From: CAJXVY01 sp965660355
GTDB taxonomy: Bacteria; Actinomycetota; Actinomycetes; Actinomycetales; Microbacteriaceae
Direction of reading: 5' to 3'
Length of the DNA stretch: 39,112 bases
Assembly (NCBI GenBank): GCA_965660355.1
Contig: CBFHZN010000011.1
Coordinates: forward strand, 1-39,112
A program made the translations under genes and the position numbers. The notes beneath the pieces are model-generated. The model searched no databases and was not told where the DNA came from. It worked only from the letters and a program-made list of their open reading frames with translations. Numbering within the stretch: position 1 is the stretch's first letter; each line of letters begins with the position of its first letter. This document shows positions 9,454 through 16,779 of this stretch, piece after piece.

Positions 9454-9515
9454 TTGGCACCATTCCCGCTAGACTTTGGCTAGCTCGAAGCATTTTACTA
9501 ACCAGGAGTCAAAAC
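9454..9515. other. Divergent intergenic region
   Basis: These 62 bases separate two genes transcribed away from each other, so promoters for both must be here or inside the flanking genes. AGGAG at 9504-9508 is the ribosome-binding site for the plus-strand TTG start at 9516. I see no convincing -35/-10 pair in either direction. Confidence 0.5.
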
Positions 9516-10610
9516 TTGTCGCAGGCGAATAATCGATTCGAAACAAGCGTACGGGGTTACGACCGAGATCAGGTTGACAGTGAGCTAAAAAGACTTAACG
9601 CTGAGATCGTCAGACTCTCATCTCTCAATCAAGAGATTTCGGCTGAACTCAAACAACTAAAGCTTGCCCATGAGGATGCCCTAAATCGTTTAGCATCAAT
9701 GCAGCAGCCTGATTATGCCTCTTTAGGCGCTCAGGCCAATCGAATTCTTTCTGATGCTGAGCAAATCGCCACCAATTTAGTTAGTGAGCAAAACGCCGAA
9801 CTGGCAGCAGCTAGAGACGATTTCGAATCCGAGATAGAACAGCGCAGAAATCAACTTGAGGATGAGTATAAAAAAACCATCAGCGATGCCGAGAAGCGAG
9901 CTCAGGCACGGGTGAAATCTAGCCAAGCTGAGGCATTAGAAATACTTGATAAAGCCAAAGAGCAAGCTGCAGAAATTGTCAAGGAAGCCGAAAAGGAAGC
10001 GGGGAGAATGCGTGGACAGGCCGCGACAGAAGTGGCCGGTATGCGCATGAGAGTAAAACGAGAAATGTCACTTAGGCAGGCTGAACAGGAACAGGAATTA
10101 GCGAATCTAAAAATGCTGGAAGTTGAAAAACTCGACAGCAAAGCTGCGGAGAAACTTGTCGATGCAAAAAAGATGGCGGAGCTAGAAAAACGTATCGCTG
10201 ACCAAGAGAAAAACGCCGAGGCGACCTTCAAACAAAAGGCCGAGGAAGCTCTGCACGAAGCCCAAGAATTTGTTAGTTCCGCACAGCAAAATGTGAATGA
10301 TTTGATGGCTACAAAGAAGCGATTAGCCTTTGAGATAGAAACTTTGGAGATGGCTGCGGTTTCTGAAAATCAAAAACAAGTTGACATAGCCAGAGAAAAA
10401 GCTGAAGCCATAGTTCACAAGGCGGAGCTACAGGCTGCGGAGATTGAGCAGCAGGCCAATGAAAAATTTAGGCAAGCAGAAAAGGAACAGTCTGCAAAAC
10501 TACGGAGATTGAAGCAACAGAGCGATAGCATCGAACAATACATTTATAGCCTCAAACAAAAACTTGCAGAAATCGATGTTCAGGCAAGGGAAGGAATCGA
10601 TGCAGATTAG
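9516..10610 (+). CDS. Coiled-coil protein with N-terminal DivIVA-like motif
   Basis: This 364-residue protein is almost entirely predicted coiled coil, rich in Ala, Glu, Lys and Gln, with heptad-like spacing and no membrane segment. Near its N-terminus it has FETSVRGYDRDQVDSELKRL, the GYxxxxVD pattern of DivIVA/Wag31-type membrane-curvature and polar-growth proteins. I choose the TTG at 9516, eight bases after AGGAG, because it gives a short N-terminus before the DivIVA motif; an upstream ATG at 9414 would start inside the divergent gene and has no ribosome-binding site. The 3' end overlaps the AI-2E family permease gene by 11 bases, so the two are co-translated. A cytoskeletal or scaffold role at the envelope is inferred from the motif only. 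Confidence 0.8.
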   Translation: MSQANNRFETSVRGYDRDQVDSELKRLNAEIVRLSSLNQEISAELKQLKLAHEDALNRLASMQQPDYASLGAQANRILSDAEQIATNLVSEQNAELAAARDDFESEIEQRRNQLEDEYKKTISDAEKRAQARVKSSQAEALEILDKAKEQAAEIVKEAEKEAGRMRGQAATEVAGMRMRVKREMSLRQAEQEQELANLKMLEVEKLDSKAAEKLVDAKKMAELEKRIADQEKNAEATFKQKAEEALHEAQEFVSSAQQNVNDLMATKKRLAFEIETLEMAAVSENQKQVDIAREKAEAIVHKAELQAAEIEQQANEKFRQAEKEQSAKLRRLKQQSDSIEQYIYSLKQKLAEIDVQAREGIDAD

Positions 10611-11655
10611 CAACCTTAGACTCGGCAATGCCTTTAGCTTGGGATTGCTTGGGGGTCTTGGGGTGCTTCTCGCACTTCTAATTGGTGGAGCATTCGCGAC
10701 AACCGCCACAATAATCACCTACATAGCTGCCTCCCTTTTTATTGCCCTTGGGCTTGACCCAATGGTGAACTGGATAGATAAGCGCGGTTTACCCCGGTGG
10801 GCCTCTGTTGCGGTAGTTGCAGTTGGATTTGTGGGGTTATTGACTCTGTTGCTTATCAACATAATCCCCACTGTTATCCGTGAGGCAAATAACTTGATTC
10901 TGGCCGCACCAGCTATCGTCGAGGGATTGATTGATTTGGACATCATCAATGAATTCGATCAGCAGCTCGGAGGAGTGGTATCCACATCGTTGACTCAAGT
11001 TGCCGACTACCTCGCAGACACCGCCAACTGGTCTGAGTTTTTGGGAGGGGTCTTACAAGTCGGTCTTGGCATCCTGAACGGTCTATTCGGTTTTGTAATT
11101 GTGGTGATTCTGACTCTTTATTTGATGGCTTCACTGCAACAGCTAAAAGACTTTGGCTACAAAATGGTTCCCGCCTCACGCAGGGAAAGATTTACAGAAA
11201 TCACAGAGCAAGTTGTGGCAAGCGTGGGTAAGTGGGTTAGCGCACAGGTGACGGTTGCCTTCATTCATGCTCTAGCGGCATTTATTTTCCTATCAATAAT
11301 TGGCGCCCCATTTGCACTTCTGCTGGCAAGCGTTAGCTTTATCCTCGCCCTGATTCCACTGGTTGGGCCAATCACCGCAGCCGGTCTGGTGACTCTTGTC
11401 TCACTCACAGACTCCACTGCAACCGCGCTGACACTTGTTGTTTACTACCTTGTTTATCTGCAGGTGGAGGCTTATCTAATCTCCCCCAGAGTTATGAAAA
11501 AAGCGGTTAGCGTTCCAGCCCCTATTGTTGTGATTGCAGCTTTATTGGGCGGAACTCTGCTGGGAGTTTTGGGCGCCTTGGTAGCCATTCCGGTTGCAGC
11601 AAGTGTGATTATCATCCTCAGAGAAGTCTGGATTCCTCGCCAACAAATGCGCTAG
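10600..11655 (+). CDS. AI-2E family transporter (membrane permease)
   Basis: This 351-residue polytopic protein matches the AI-2E/YdiK/YhhQ-type family (PF01594). It has paired hydrophobic segments at the N-terminus, one or two after a central soluble stretch, and four at the C-terminus. Family-like motifs include ALGLDPMVNWIDKRGLPRWASV near residue 50, VVILTLYLMAS, SFILALIPLVGPITAAG and the end PAPIVVIAALLGGTLLGVLGALVAIPVAA. The ATG at 10600 is preceded by GGAAGGA, and gives a better start than the in-frame ATG at 10564. It overlaps the upstream coiled-coil gene by 11 bases. Substrates in this family range from AI-2 to Na+/H+ exchange, so the transported molecule cannot be named. Its stop codon interlocks with the stop of the convergent hydrolase gene in the sequence CTAG. 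Confidence 0.88.
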   Translation: MQISNLRLGNAFSLGLLGGLGVLLALLIGGAFATTATIITYIAASLFIALGLDPMVNWIDKRGLPRWASVAVVAVGFVGLLTLLLINIIPTVIREANNLILAAPAIVEGLIDLDIINEFDQQLGGVVSTSLTQVADYLADTANWSEFLGGVLQVGLGILNGLFGFVIVVILTLYLMASLQQLKDFGYKMVPASRRERFTEITEQVVASVGKWVSAQVTVAFIHALAAFIFLSIIGAPFALLLASVSFILALIPLVGPITAAGLVTLVSLTDSTATALTLVVYYLVYLQVEAYLISPRVMKKAVSVPAPIVVIAALLGGTLLGVLGALVAIPVAASVIIILREVWIPRQQMR

Positions 11656-12356
11656 GTCCATTCAGTTGGCAAGGGTGACTTGGCCGGCGCAATCAGTTTC
11701 ACTATTCGATTTAGCACCTCTCGGGTGTATGTTTCACCCACCCAAAGGTGTTTAGCCCCCTCAACCACCTGGATATCAATATCTTGAACGCCTGCAAATT
11801 TTTCTCTTGCTGGTCCTTCCGTCAAAAAATCATCCAATTCAGGGATGAGTGCTACCAGTGGGGCCTGCACGTGATTCCATCGAAGAAGTTCTTCGTTGCT
11901 TGTCCTGTGAAGTGGCGGGGACAATAAAACAGCTCCAGCAATTGGATACTGCCAGCCGTATTTCAAAACAAGTTCAGTTCCAAATGACCAACCCACAAGC
12001 CAAATTCGATCAAACTGTGGCTTTAGAAATTCAAAAGCCGCCTCTAAATCAAAACGTTCTTTATCCCCACCATCGAATTCACCACTGGATTTTCCATGCG
12101 GAGACTCGGTGCCACGGGTGTTGAATCGAAAAACACTGATGCCGGTCATTGCTGGAAGCCTGTTTGCGGCTTTTCTCAGGATGTGTGAATCCATGAAACC
12201 GCCATGGGTTGGCAAAGGGTGGAGAAATAAAATCACATCGCCGCTTGGATCTATTGCCTTAGCTAATTCACCAACCAATAGCTCCCCATCCGATGTTGTT
12301 AGCTCTATCGGCTGGCGAATGCTTGACAACTCAGTGCTTGCTTTTATCTCTGTCAA
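11652..12356 (-). CDS. Alpha/beta hydrolase
   Basis: The 234-residue product is a compact alpha/beta hydrolase. The oxyanion-hole region is FLHPLPTHGG (residues 44-53), the nucleophile elbow is GWSFG with S124, the acid is likely in PELDDFL (172-178), and the histidine is H203 in GAKHLWVG. The order resembles the KANL3/Tex30 and YycI-type dienelactone-hydrolase-like alpha/beta hydrolases, so the substrate is unknown. The start is TTG at 12356, sharing TTGA with the stop of the upstream 98-codon gene, so translation is probably coupled. It meets the AI-2E family gene tail to tail with no space for a terminator. Confidence 0.85.
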   Translation of the reverse strand: MTEIKASTELSSIRQPIELTTSDGELLVGELAKAIDPSGDVILFLHPLPTHGGFMDSHILRKAANRLPAMTGISVFRFNTRGTESPHGKSSGEFDGGDKERFDLEAAFEFLKPQFDRIWLVGWSFGTELVLKYGWQYPIAGAVLLSPPLHRTSNEELLRWNHVQAPLVALIPELDDFLTEGPAREKFAGVQDIDIQVVEGAKHLWVGETYTREVLNRIVKLIAPAKSPLPTEWT

Positions 12357-12649
12357 TCCAGTCTCCCCTGAAACATTTTCCAGCAGTGGTTATGAAAATG
12401 CCTTCTGGTTTCTATGCCTCTGTGGACATCCCAAGCAACCATGTGATTGGTTCCCGGTTCTATTTCAATTGAACAATTTGGACAAATCCAGAACTTCCCG
12501 GGGTCATCAGTTTGCCCACTGGTTCCCCTAACCTCATATTCAATCCCACGTTTGACTTCACGGCGCGGCGCACTGATTTTCAAAAGCTCGTAATCAAGCT
12601 CGCGGTATTCCTTCTTCGGCGCATTTCTGCGTCGTTTGCCTCTTGCCAT
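12353..12649 (-). CDS. Small actinobacterial protein with CxxC/HxxC zinc-like site
   Basis: This 98-residue basic protein belongs to a conserved actinobacterial family often labelled 'ATP/GTP-binding protein' without evidence. The N-terminus is highly basic (MARGKRRRNAPKK). The C-terminal half has CPNC (C56, C59), EPGTNHMVAWD with H69, and RRHFHNHCW giving an H86-x2-C89 pair; C56, C59, H86 and C89 could hold a zinc ion. No nucleotide-binding motif is present. It sits between a lytic-transglycosylase-like gene (1-base overlap) and the hydrolase gene (4-base overlap), so the three are an operon. A nucleic-acid-binding role is possible from its charge, but that is only a guess. Confidence 0.75.
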   Translation of the reverse strand: MARGKRRRNAPKKEYRELDYELLKISAPRREVKRGIEYEVRGTSGQTDDPGKFWICPNCSIEIEPGTNHMVAWDVHRGIETRRHFHNHCWKMFQGRLD

Positions 12650-13209
12650 TAGTACCAGTTGTGAATGTCAGAGTGTGCAAGCGCTGCACACGGAGAACCA
12701 TACCTGCGGTCGATGTAGTTTATTCCCCAGTCAATTTGAGTCTCCGGGTTACTTTGCCAGTCATCTCCTGCCGAGGCCATCTTTTCAGCAGGCAGTGATT
12801 GCGGGATCCCATAAGCGCCAGAGGATGAATTCAAAGCGGTTGTGCGCCAATTGCTTTCTCGCTCCCAGAGTTTAACCAAGCAGGAGTATTCACTGTAATC
12901 CCACTTATACTCATTCACTTTCTGAAGGGCATAACCCTTAACCGATTCGGGCTCAGGTTCTGGGGCAATTTCCACTAAAACTCCGGTAGCCTCCGGCCCG
13001 CTCATAATGCCGTAATTTCCCCTGTCAAAACTAATCTCACTGTTTTCAACTCCCAATACTTGCGCTGGGGCGTCTGCGGGGGTGTTATCGGCGATTGAAA
13101 GTTGCTCTAGGGATGGAGAGACCGCTGAAACAGTCAATAGGCCCAGGGCGAGCGAAAACCCAATACCAAGCCTGACGCCCGGTCTAGATTTTGCTGCGTG
13201 CTTACCCAT
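12649..13209 (-). CDS. Secreted lytic-transglycosylase-like protein
   Basis: This 186-residue protein has a basic N-terminus and a hydrophobic segment (residues 11-30) typical of a signal peptide or anchor. A linker rich in Pro and Glu (80-90) follows, then a C-terminal domain like the soluble lytic transglycosylase/aggregation-promoting fold. The likely catalytic glutamate is E118 in LWERESNW, followed by the supporting SSSGAYGIPQ, the WGINYIDRRYGSPCAAL segment and the terminal HNWY, as in actinobacterial resuscitation- and peptidoglycan-remodelling enzymes. GGAGG lies six bases before the ATG at 13209. It is the first gene of a three-gene overlapping operon. Cell-wall cleavage is inferred from the fold; C110 and C173 could form a disulfide. 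Confidence 0.82.
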   Translation of the reverse strand: MGKHAAKSRPGVRLGIGFSLALGLLTVSAVSPSLEQLSIADNTPADAPAQVLGVENSEISFDRGNYGIMSGPEATGVLVEIAPEPEPESVKGYALQKVNEYKWDYSEYSCLVKLWERESNWRTTALNSSSGAYGIPQSLPAEKMASAGDDWQSNPETQIDWGINYIDRRYGSPCAALAHSDIHNWY

Positions 13210-13227
13210 GAATCCTCCAAAGCCTCA

Positions 13228-13256
13228 ACTCTACATTGAGTGTTGCAAACTGAAAA
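13228..13256 (-). promoter_or_regulatory. Putative promoter of the lytic-transglycosylase-like operon
   Basis: On the minus strand TTTTCA (13256-13251) and TAGAGT (13233-13228) are 17 bases apart, each matching four of six consensus positions, and the GGAGG of the downstream ATG follows immediately. The region also holds a short repeat ACTC/GAGT. The prediction rests only on sequence resemblance. Confidence 0.35.
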
Positions 13257-13259
13257 CTG

Positions 13260-13754
13260 TTAGTTTCGGCTTGAAATCAACGCCTTGGCAATCAACTCCA
13301 GTGATTCACTTGCCTCAGAGGTTAGATAGCCCATCCTGACCATCGGTATAAAGCCTGGGCGAAGCAATTTGGTATCAAGCTGGTCTCCACCAAATAGCTC
13401 AAGCTCAGCCATCATTAATAAAGAATCAACGGTTTTTACATCAAAGCCTTTTTCAAACGCCCCCACCAAAGGAAATCTTCCACCAGGTTTTAGAGCTAAT
13501 AGCTCTGCAAGATGCTCTTTGGCCTCATCCAGGTCATCATCGGATAGCTGAAAACCAGAAGTAATCTGAAGGTGATCTATGGCAGCATCAATCACGCGAT
13601 CAGTGGTGTCAATATCCAGTCCATTTTCAACAATGCTCAGCTTCACGGAGGATAACTCTTCCCAATCATTAGCTTCAGCCAATATTTCAGCTACCTGCTG
13701 CGGGTCGTATCCCAGTTGCTTATTGATTGTCTTTGGAATCTTGATATCCAACAT
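13260..13754 (-). CDS. Divergent DivIVA-like repeat protein downstream of cdsA
   Basis: No function is known for this 164-residue soluble protein. It contains four copies of a short pattern, hydrophobic-x-G-[Y/L/F]-D-x4-[V/T/A]-x3-[L/I], at about residues 8-28 (KQLGYDPQQVAEIL), 40-62 (ENGLDIDTTDRVIDAAI), 99-118 (FEKGFDVKTVDSLL) and 137-159 (VRMGYLTSEASESL). The pattern resembles the GYxxxxVDxxL element of DivIVA N-termini. A protein with such GY..VD repeats sits next to cdsA in other Microbacteriaceae as I recall it, and KPGGRF before the third copy matches my memory of that family; this version is much more acidic and degenerate. It starts six bases after the end of cdsA and is likely cotranscribed with it. 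Confidence 0.6.
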   Translation of the reverse strand: MLDIKIPKTINKQLGYDPQQVAEILAEANDWEELSSVKLSIVENGLDIDTTDRVIDAAIDHLQITSGFQLSDDDLDEAKEHLAELLALKPGGRFPLVGAFEKGFDVKTVDSLLMMAELELFGGDQLDTKLLRPGFIPMVRMGYLTSEASESLELIAKALISSRN

Positions 13755-13759
13755 CGCTC

Positions 13760-14587
13760 CTATAAAAACACCAGCGTAAACAAATAGCCCATAAACGCTG
13801 CGGGTAGCATCGAGTCTAACCTGTCCATCACGCCTCCGTGCCCTGGAAGGATATCCCCCATGTCCTTGATTCCAAGGTCTCGCTTTATCAAACTCTCCGC
13901 CAAATCTCCCAAAACTGCCGCTAGTAAAATAGCAAAGCTGAATAAAACAGCCAACTGAAGCTGAACACCCATCAGCAACATCCCGCTACTTATCCCCACA
14001 AGCAAAGCCCCAATTACGCTTGCAATAAACCCTTCCCAGGTTTTTTTAGGACTAACACCGGGTGCAAATTTGGTTCTCCCGAAAAACCTGCCGATTAGAT
14101 AACCAAATGTGTCAATCGCAGCAACGGTCAAGACCACTGAAAACAGAACATTTGTCCCGTTTTCCGATGTGATGATCAACACTGCAAAAGAAAGACTGAG
14201 TGGAACATAAAACATCACAAACACACCCGCGCTGAGATTTCTGAGTAATTCTCTGGTGGTGGCTTGTCTTTCGACAAAGTGATAGGTCAGTGTGACCAGT
14301 GAAAGCATTGCTATAGCGACCAGAACACTGAGCCACTGGCCTCGAGCACCGTCGATAAAACTAAACCCGATAACAGGGAGAGTGAGATAGGCAGCTGCCC
14401 AGCGATTGATGTTCCAACCACCGTGTCTCAAAGCAGAGGAAAGCTCCCAGGTGCCGGCCATCGCCGCAATGGCCGCAAGGAACACAAATAGTAATGGATC
14501 TATCAGACTCGCTAGAAACGCTCCACCAAGCCCAACAGCAACTAGAACCCTTGGAAGCAGGGTTTTAGTTTTGGATTTCGGTTGCAT
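13760..14587 (-). CDS. cdsA: Phosphatidate cytidylyltransferase
   Basis: CdsA makes CDP-diacylglycerol from phosphatidic acid and CTP, the branch point for phospholipid synthesis, in the cytoplasmic membrane. The 275-residue sequence has about eight hydrophobic segments and the full signature near the C-terminus: SLIKRDLGIKDMGDILPGHGG followed by VMDRLDS. Upstream of that, DTFGYLIGRFFGRTKFAPGVSPKKTWEG is the conserved metal/CTP-site region. Its ATG at 14587 directly abuts the frr stop codon with no spacer, so it is in the pyrH-frr-cdsA operon. Length is normal. Confidence 0.96.
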   Translation of the reverse strand: MQPKSKTKTLLPRVLVAVGLGGAFLASLIDPLLFVFLAAIAAMAGTWELSSALRHGGWNINRWAAAYLTLPVIGFSFIDGARGQWLSVLVAIAMLSLVTLTYHFVERQATTRELLRNLSAGVFVMFYVPLSLSFAVLIITSENGTNVLFSVVLTVAAIDTFGYLIGRFFGRTKFAPGVSPKKTWEGFIASVIGALLVGISSGMLLMGVQLQLAVLFSFAILLAAVLGDLAESLIKRDLGIKDMGDILPGHGGVMDRLDSMLPAAFMGYLFTLVFL

Positions 14588-15148
14588 CTAGACCTCGAGA
14601 AGTTCAGCCTCTTTGTTTTTTAGCGCTTCATCAACCTGGTCGACGTGTTTTTTGGTGATTCCCTCAAGCTCTTTTTCACCCCTTGCAACATCATCATCGC
14701 CAGCTTCACCGTCTTTTTTTAGCTGCTCCAACTCATCTTTGGCGTGCCTTCGCACATTTCTAATTGCCACACGACCCGCCTCAGCCTTATCTCGAGCCAG
14801 CTTCACGTATTCTTTTCTGCGCTCCTCTGTTAGCTCGGGCATGCTGACCCTGATTAGATTTCCATCATTTGTTGGACTCGCGCCGAGGTTGGGCATGTCT
14901 CTAAGGGTCTTTTCAATTTCTGCCAGAACAGATTTGTCGTAAGGGGTAATCACGATGGTCTTCGCCTCTGGGTTTTGCAAACTTGCAAGTTGCTCCAAAG
15001 GGGTCGGAGTTCCGTAGTAATCGACCGCTATCTTGCTAAACATTGCAGGGTTTGCTCGACCACTTCTTATCGAAGCAAACTCCTCTTTGGTTGCCATCAC
15101 CGCTTTATCCATTTTTTCATTCGCGGTATCAAGAGACTGCTGGATCAT
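14588..15148 (-). CDS. frr: Ribosome recycling factor
   Basis: RRF splits post-termination ribosomes together with EF-G. The 186-residue product is full length and carries the usual landmarks: EFASIRSGRANPAMF near residue 25, DYYGTPTPLEQLASL, ITPYDKSVLAEIEKTL, NDGNLIRVSMPELTEERRKEYVKLA and the C-terminal helix KKHVDQVDEALKNKEAELLEV. It lies 11 bases after pyrH and abuts cdsA, the standard actinobacterial order. Confidence 0.98.
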   Translation of the reverse strand: MIQQSLDTANEKMDKAVMATKEEFASIRSGRANPAMFSKIAVDYYGTPTPLEQLASLQNPEAKTIVITPYDKSVLAEIEKTLRDMPNLGASPTNDGNLIRVSMPELTEERRKEYVKLARDKAEAGRVAIRNVRRHAKDELEQLKKDGEAGDDDVARGEKELEGITKKHVDQVDEALKNKEAELLEV

Positions 15149-15159
15149 TATTTGCCTTC

Positions 15160-15867
15160 CTAACTAACCCGAGTACCAATTTGCTCGCCAATAATTGCGG
15201 CGGTGATGTTTCCCGGGGTGTTCATTCCAAAAACTCTCATCGGCATGCGGTTATCCATACACAAACTGAATGCTGTTGCATCAACAACCCTTAGCTCTCT
15301 AACCAAGGCATCGTGGTAACTAATTGATTCAATTAGTTCAGCCTCAGGATTTTGATTTGGGTCATCTGTGTAGACGCCATCAACTCCGTTTTTGGCAACC
15401 AAAACCTCATCCGCCTTGATTTCTAGCGCTCTCTGAGCAGAAACGGTATCGGTTGAGAAATAGGGTAATCCTGCACCTGCTCCGAAAATCACCACTCGAT
15501 TTTTGTCCAGATGCCGAATGGCTCTCAGCGGGATGTAGGCTTCGGAGACCTGAGCCATAGATATGGCAGATTGAACCCGAGTGTCAACCCCCGCTTGCTC
15601 CAGAAAATCCTGCAAAGCCAAAGCATTCATGACAGTTCCAAGCATTCCCATGTAGTCAGCTCTGGCTCTGTCCATACCTCGGTTACTCAGTTCTGCCCCG
15701 CGGAAGAAGTTCCCACCACCAACAACAATTGCAACCTCGGCATGTTTCGCGCCCTCTGCAATTTCCTTGGCAATGGAACTTACAACATCTGGATTGACTC
15801 CCACTTCTCCGCCACCAAAGGCTTCACCTGAGAGTTTTAGTAGGACTCTTCGCTTATTTTCCGACAA
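15160..15867 (-). CDS. pyrH: UMP kinase
   Basis: PyrH phosphorylates UMP to UDP with ATP and is the first step after UMP in pyrimidine nucleotide supply. The 235 residues begin RVLLKLSGEAFGGG, and include VVGGGNFFRG, MDRARADYMGMLGTVMNALALQD, RVVIFGAGAGLPYFSTDTVSAQRA and KNGVDGVYTDDP, all bacterial UMP-kinase motifs. The start is TTG at 15867 with a perfect AGGAGG seven bases upstream, which settles the start. A possible -10 (TAAACT near 15894-15899) has no clear -35. A terminator for tsf lies just upstream, so pyrH-frr-cdsA is probably transcribed from its own promoter. Confidence 0.97.
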   Translation of the reverse strand: MSENKRRVLLKLSGEAFGGGEVGVNPDVVSSIAKEIAEGAKHAEVAIVVGGGNFFRGAELSNRGMDRARADYMGMLGTVMNALALQDFLEQAGVDTRVQSAISMAQVSEAYIPLRAIRHLDKNRVVIFGAGAGLPYFSTDTVSAQRALEIKADEVLVAKNGVDGVYTDDPNQNPEAELIESISYHDALVRELRVVDATAFSLCMDNRMPMRVFGMNTPGNITAAIIGEQIGTRVS

Positions 15868-15904
15868 CCTAAATCCTCCTCAGCTCCTGAATAGTTTAGG
15901 GGGA

Positions 15905-15940
15905 AAACAAAAATGGACCCGGCTAAACCGAGTCCATTTT
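15905..15940 (-). terminator. Rho-independent terminator of rpsB-tsf
   Basis: An 8-base stem, AAATGGAC (15911-15918) with GTCCATTT (15932-15939), is extended by three GC pairs inside a one-base mismatch and closes a five-base loop. On the minus strand it is followed by TTTTTGTTTT. It starts 12 bases after the tsf stop codon. Confidence 0.85.
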
Positions 15941-15951
15941 CATTTCAAGTT

Positions 15952-16779
15952 CTAAGCCCCTACGCGAACCCTGACAAAAGAGCTAGCCTTCACACCGGCG
16001 TTTTCTAACACCTGGCCAACGCTCTGCTTGGGATCTTTGGCAAATGCCTGATCCAACAGGACATTCTCTTTGAAAAAGCCAGTGACTCTTCCCTCGACAA
16101 TTTTGGCCAGCGCCTGCTCTGGCTTGCCCTCATTGCGAGCAGTCTCCTCAGCGATTGAACGCTCTTTGGCAACGGTTTCCTCAGGAACATCATCACGAGA
16201 CATGTAAAGAGGTGAAAAGGCAGCGATGTGAACCGCTACATCGTGAGCGACAGCTGCGTCTCCACCACTGAATGCAACCAATACGCCAACCTGCGGTGGC
16301 AGGTCTTTGCTGGTTCTATGCATGTAGGCGTCAACTTGCTCATCCTCAACAGTGGCGAAGCTTCTTAGCTCGACCTTTTCTCCTAGGATGGCGGCCTCAT
16401 TGGTGATTTCCTCTTCGACTGTTGAAGAACCCATGGGTGCCTTCAAAGCCTCTTCAACAGAAGTCGCGCTGCTTTCAGCCAATGCGTCAGCAACCTTCTC
16501 CGCCAAAGCAATGAACTTATCTCCCTTGGCAACGAAGTCCGTTTCACACGCAAGTTCGATTAGGAGACCTTTTCCTCCGTTTACACGAGAAACAACGAGA
16601 CCCTCGCTTGTTGAACGACCCTCACGCTTGGTGACACCTTTCAGACCCTTCAGTCTGAGCGCCTCCATAGCTTTTTCTAGATCGCCATCAGTTTCCTCAA
16701 GGGCTTTTTTGCAATCCATCATTCCAGCACCGCTTCGCTCGCGCAGTGCCTTGACATCAGCTGCCGTGTAGTTGGCCAT
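15952..16779 (-). CDS. tsf: Elongation factor Ts
   Basis: EF-Ts exchanges GDP for GTP on EF-Tu. The 275-residue protein starts with the UBA-like domain (VKALRERSGAGMMDCKKALEETDGDLEKAMEALRLKG) and carries the core motif ELACETDFVAKGDKF followed by the N and C core subdomains, ending QSVGQVLENAGVKASSFVRVRVG. Length is normal for actinobacteria. The ATG overlaps the rpsB stop by one base (TAATG), so the two are translationally coupled, and a strong terminator follows the stop. Confidence 0.98.
   Translation of the reverse strand: MANYTAADVKALRERSGAGMMDCKKALEETDGDLEKAMEALRLKGLKGVTKREGRSTSEGLVVSRVNGGKGLLIELACETDFVAKGDKFIALAEKVADALAESSATSVEEALKAPMGSSTVEEEITNEAAILGEKVELRSFATVEDEQVDAYMHRTSKDLPPQVGVLVAFSGGDAAVAHDVAVHIAAFSPLYMSRDDVPEETVAKERSIAEETARNEGKPEQALAKIVEGRVTGFFKENVLLDQAFAKDPKQSVGQVLENAGVKASSFVRVRVGA

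Noticed and set aside
9902..10231. Minus-strand open frame of 109 codons within the coiled-coil gene
   Set aside because: Ser/Ala/Phe-rich antisense of a Lys/Glu/Ala coiled coil, with no promoter or ribosome-binding site.
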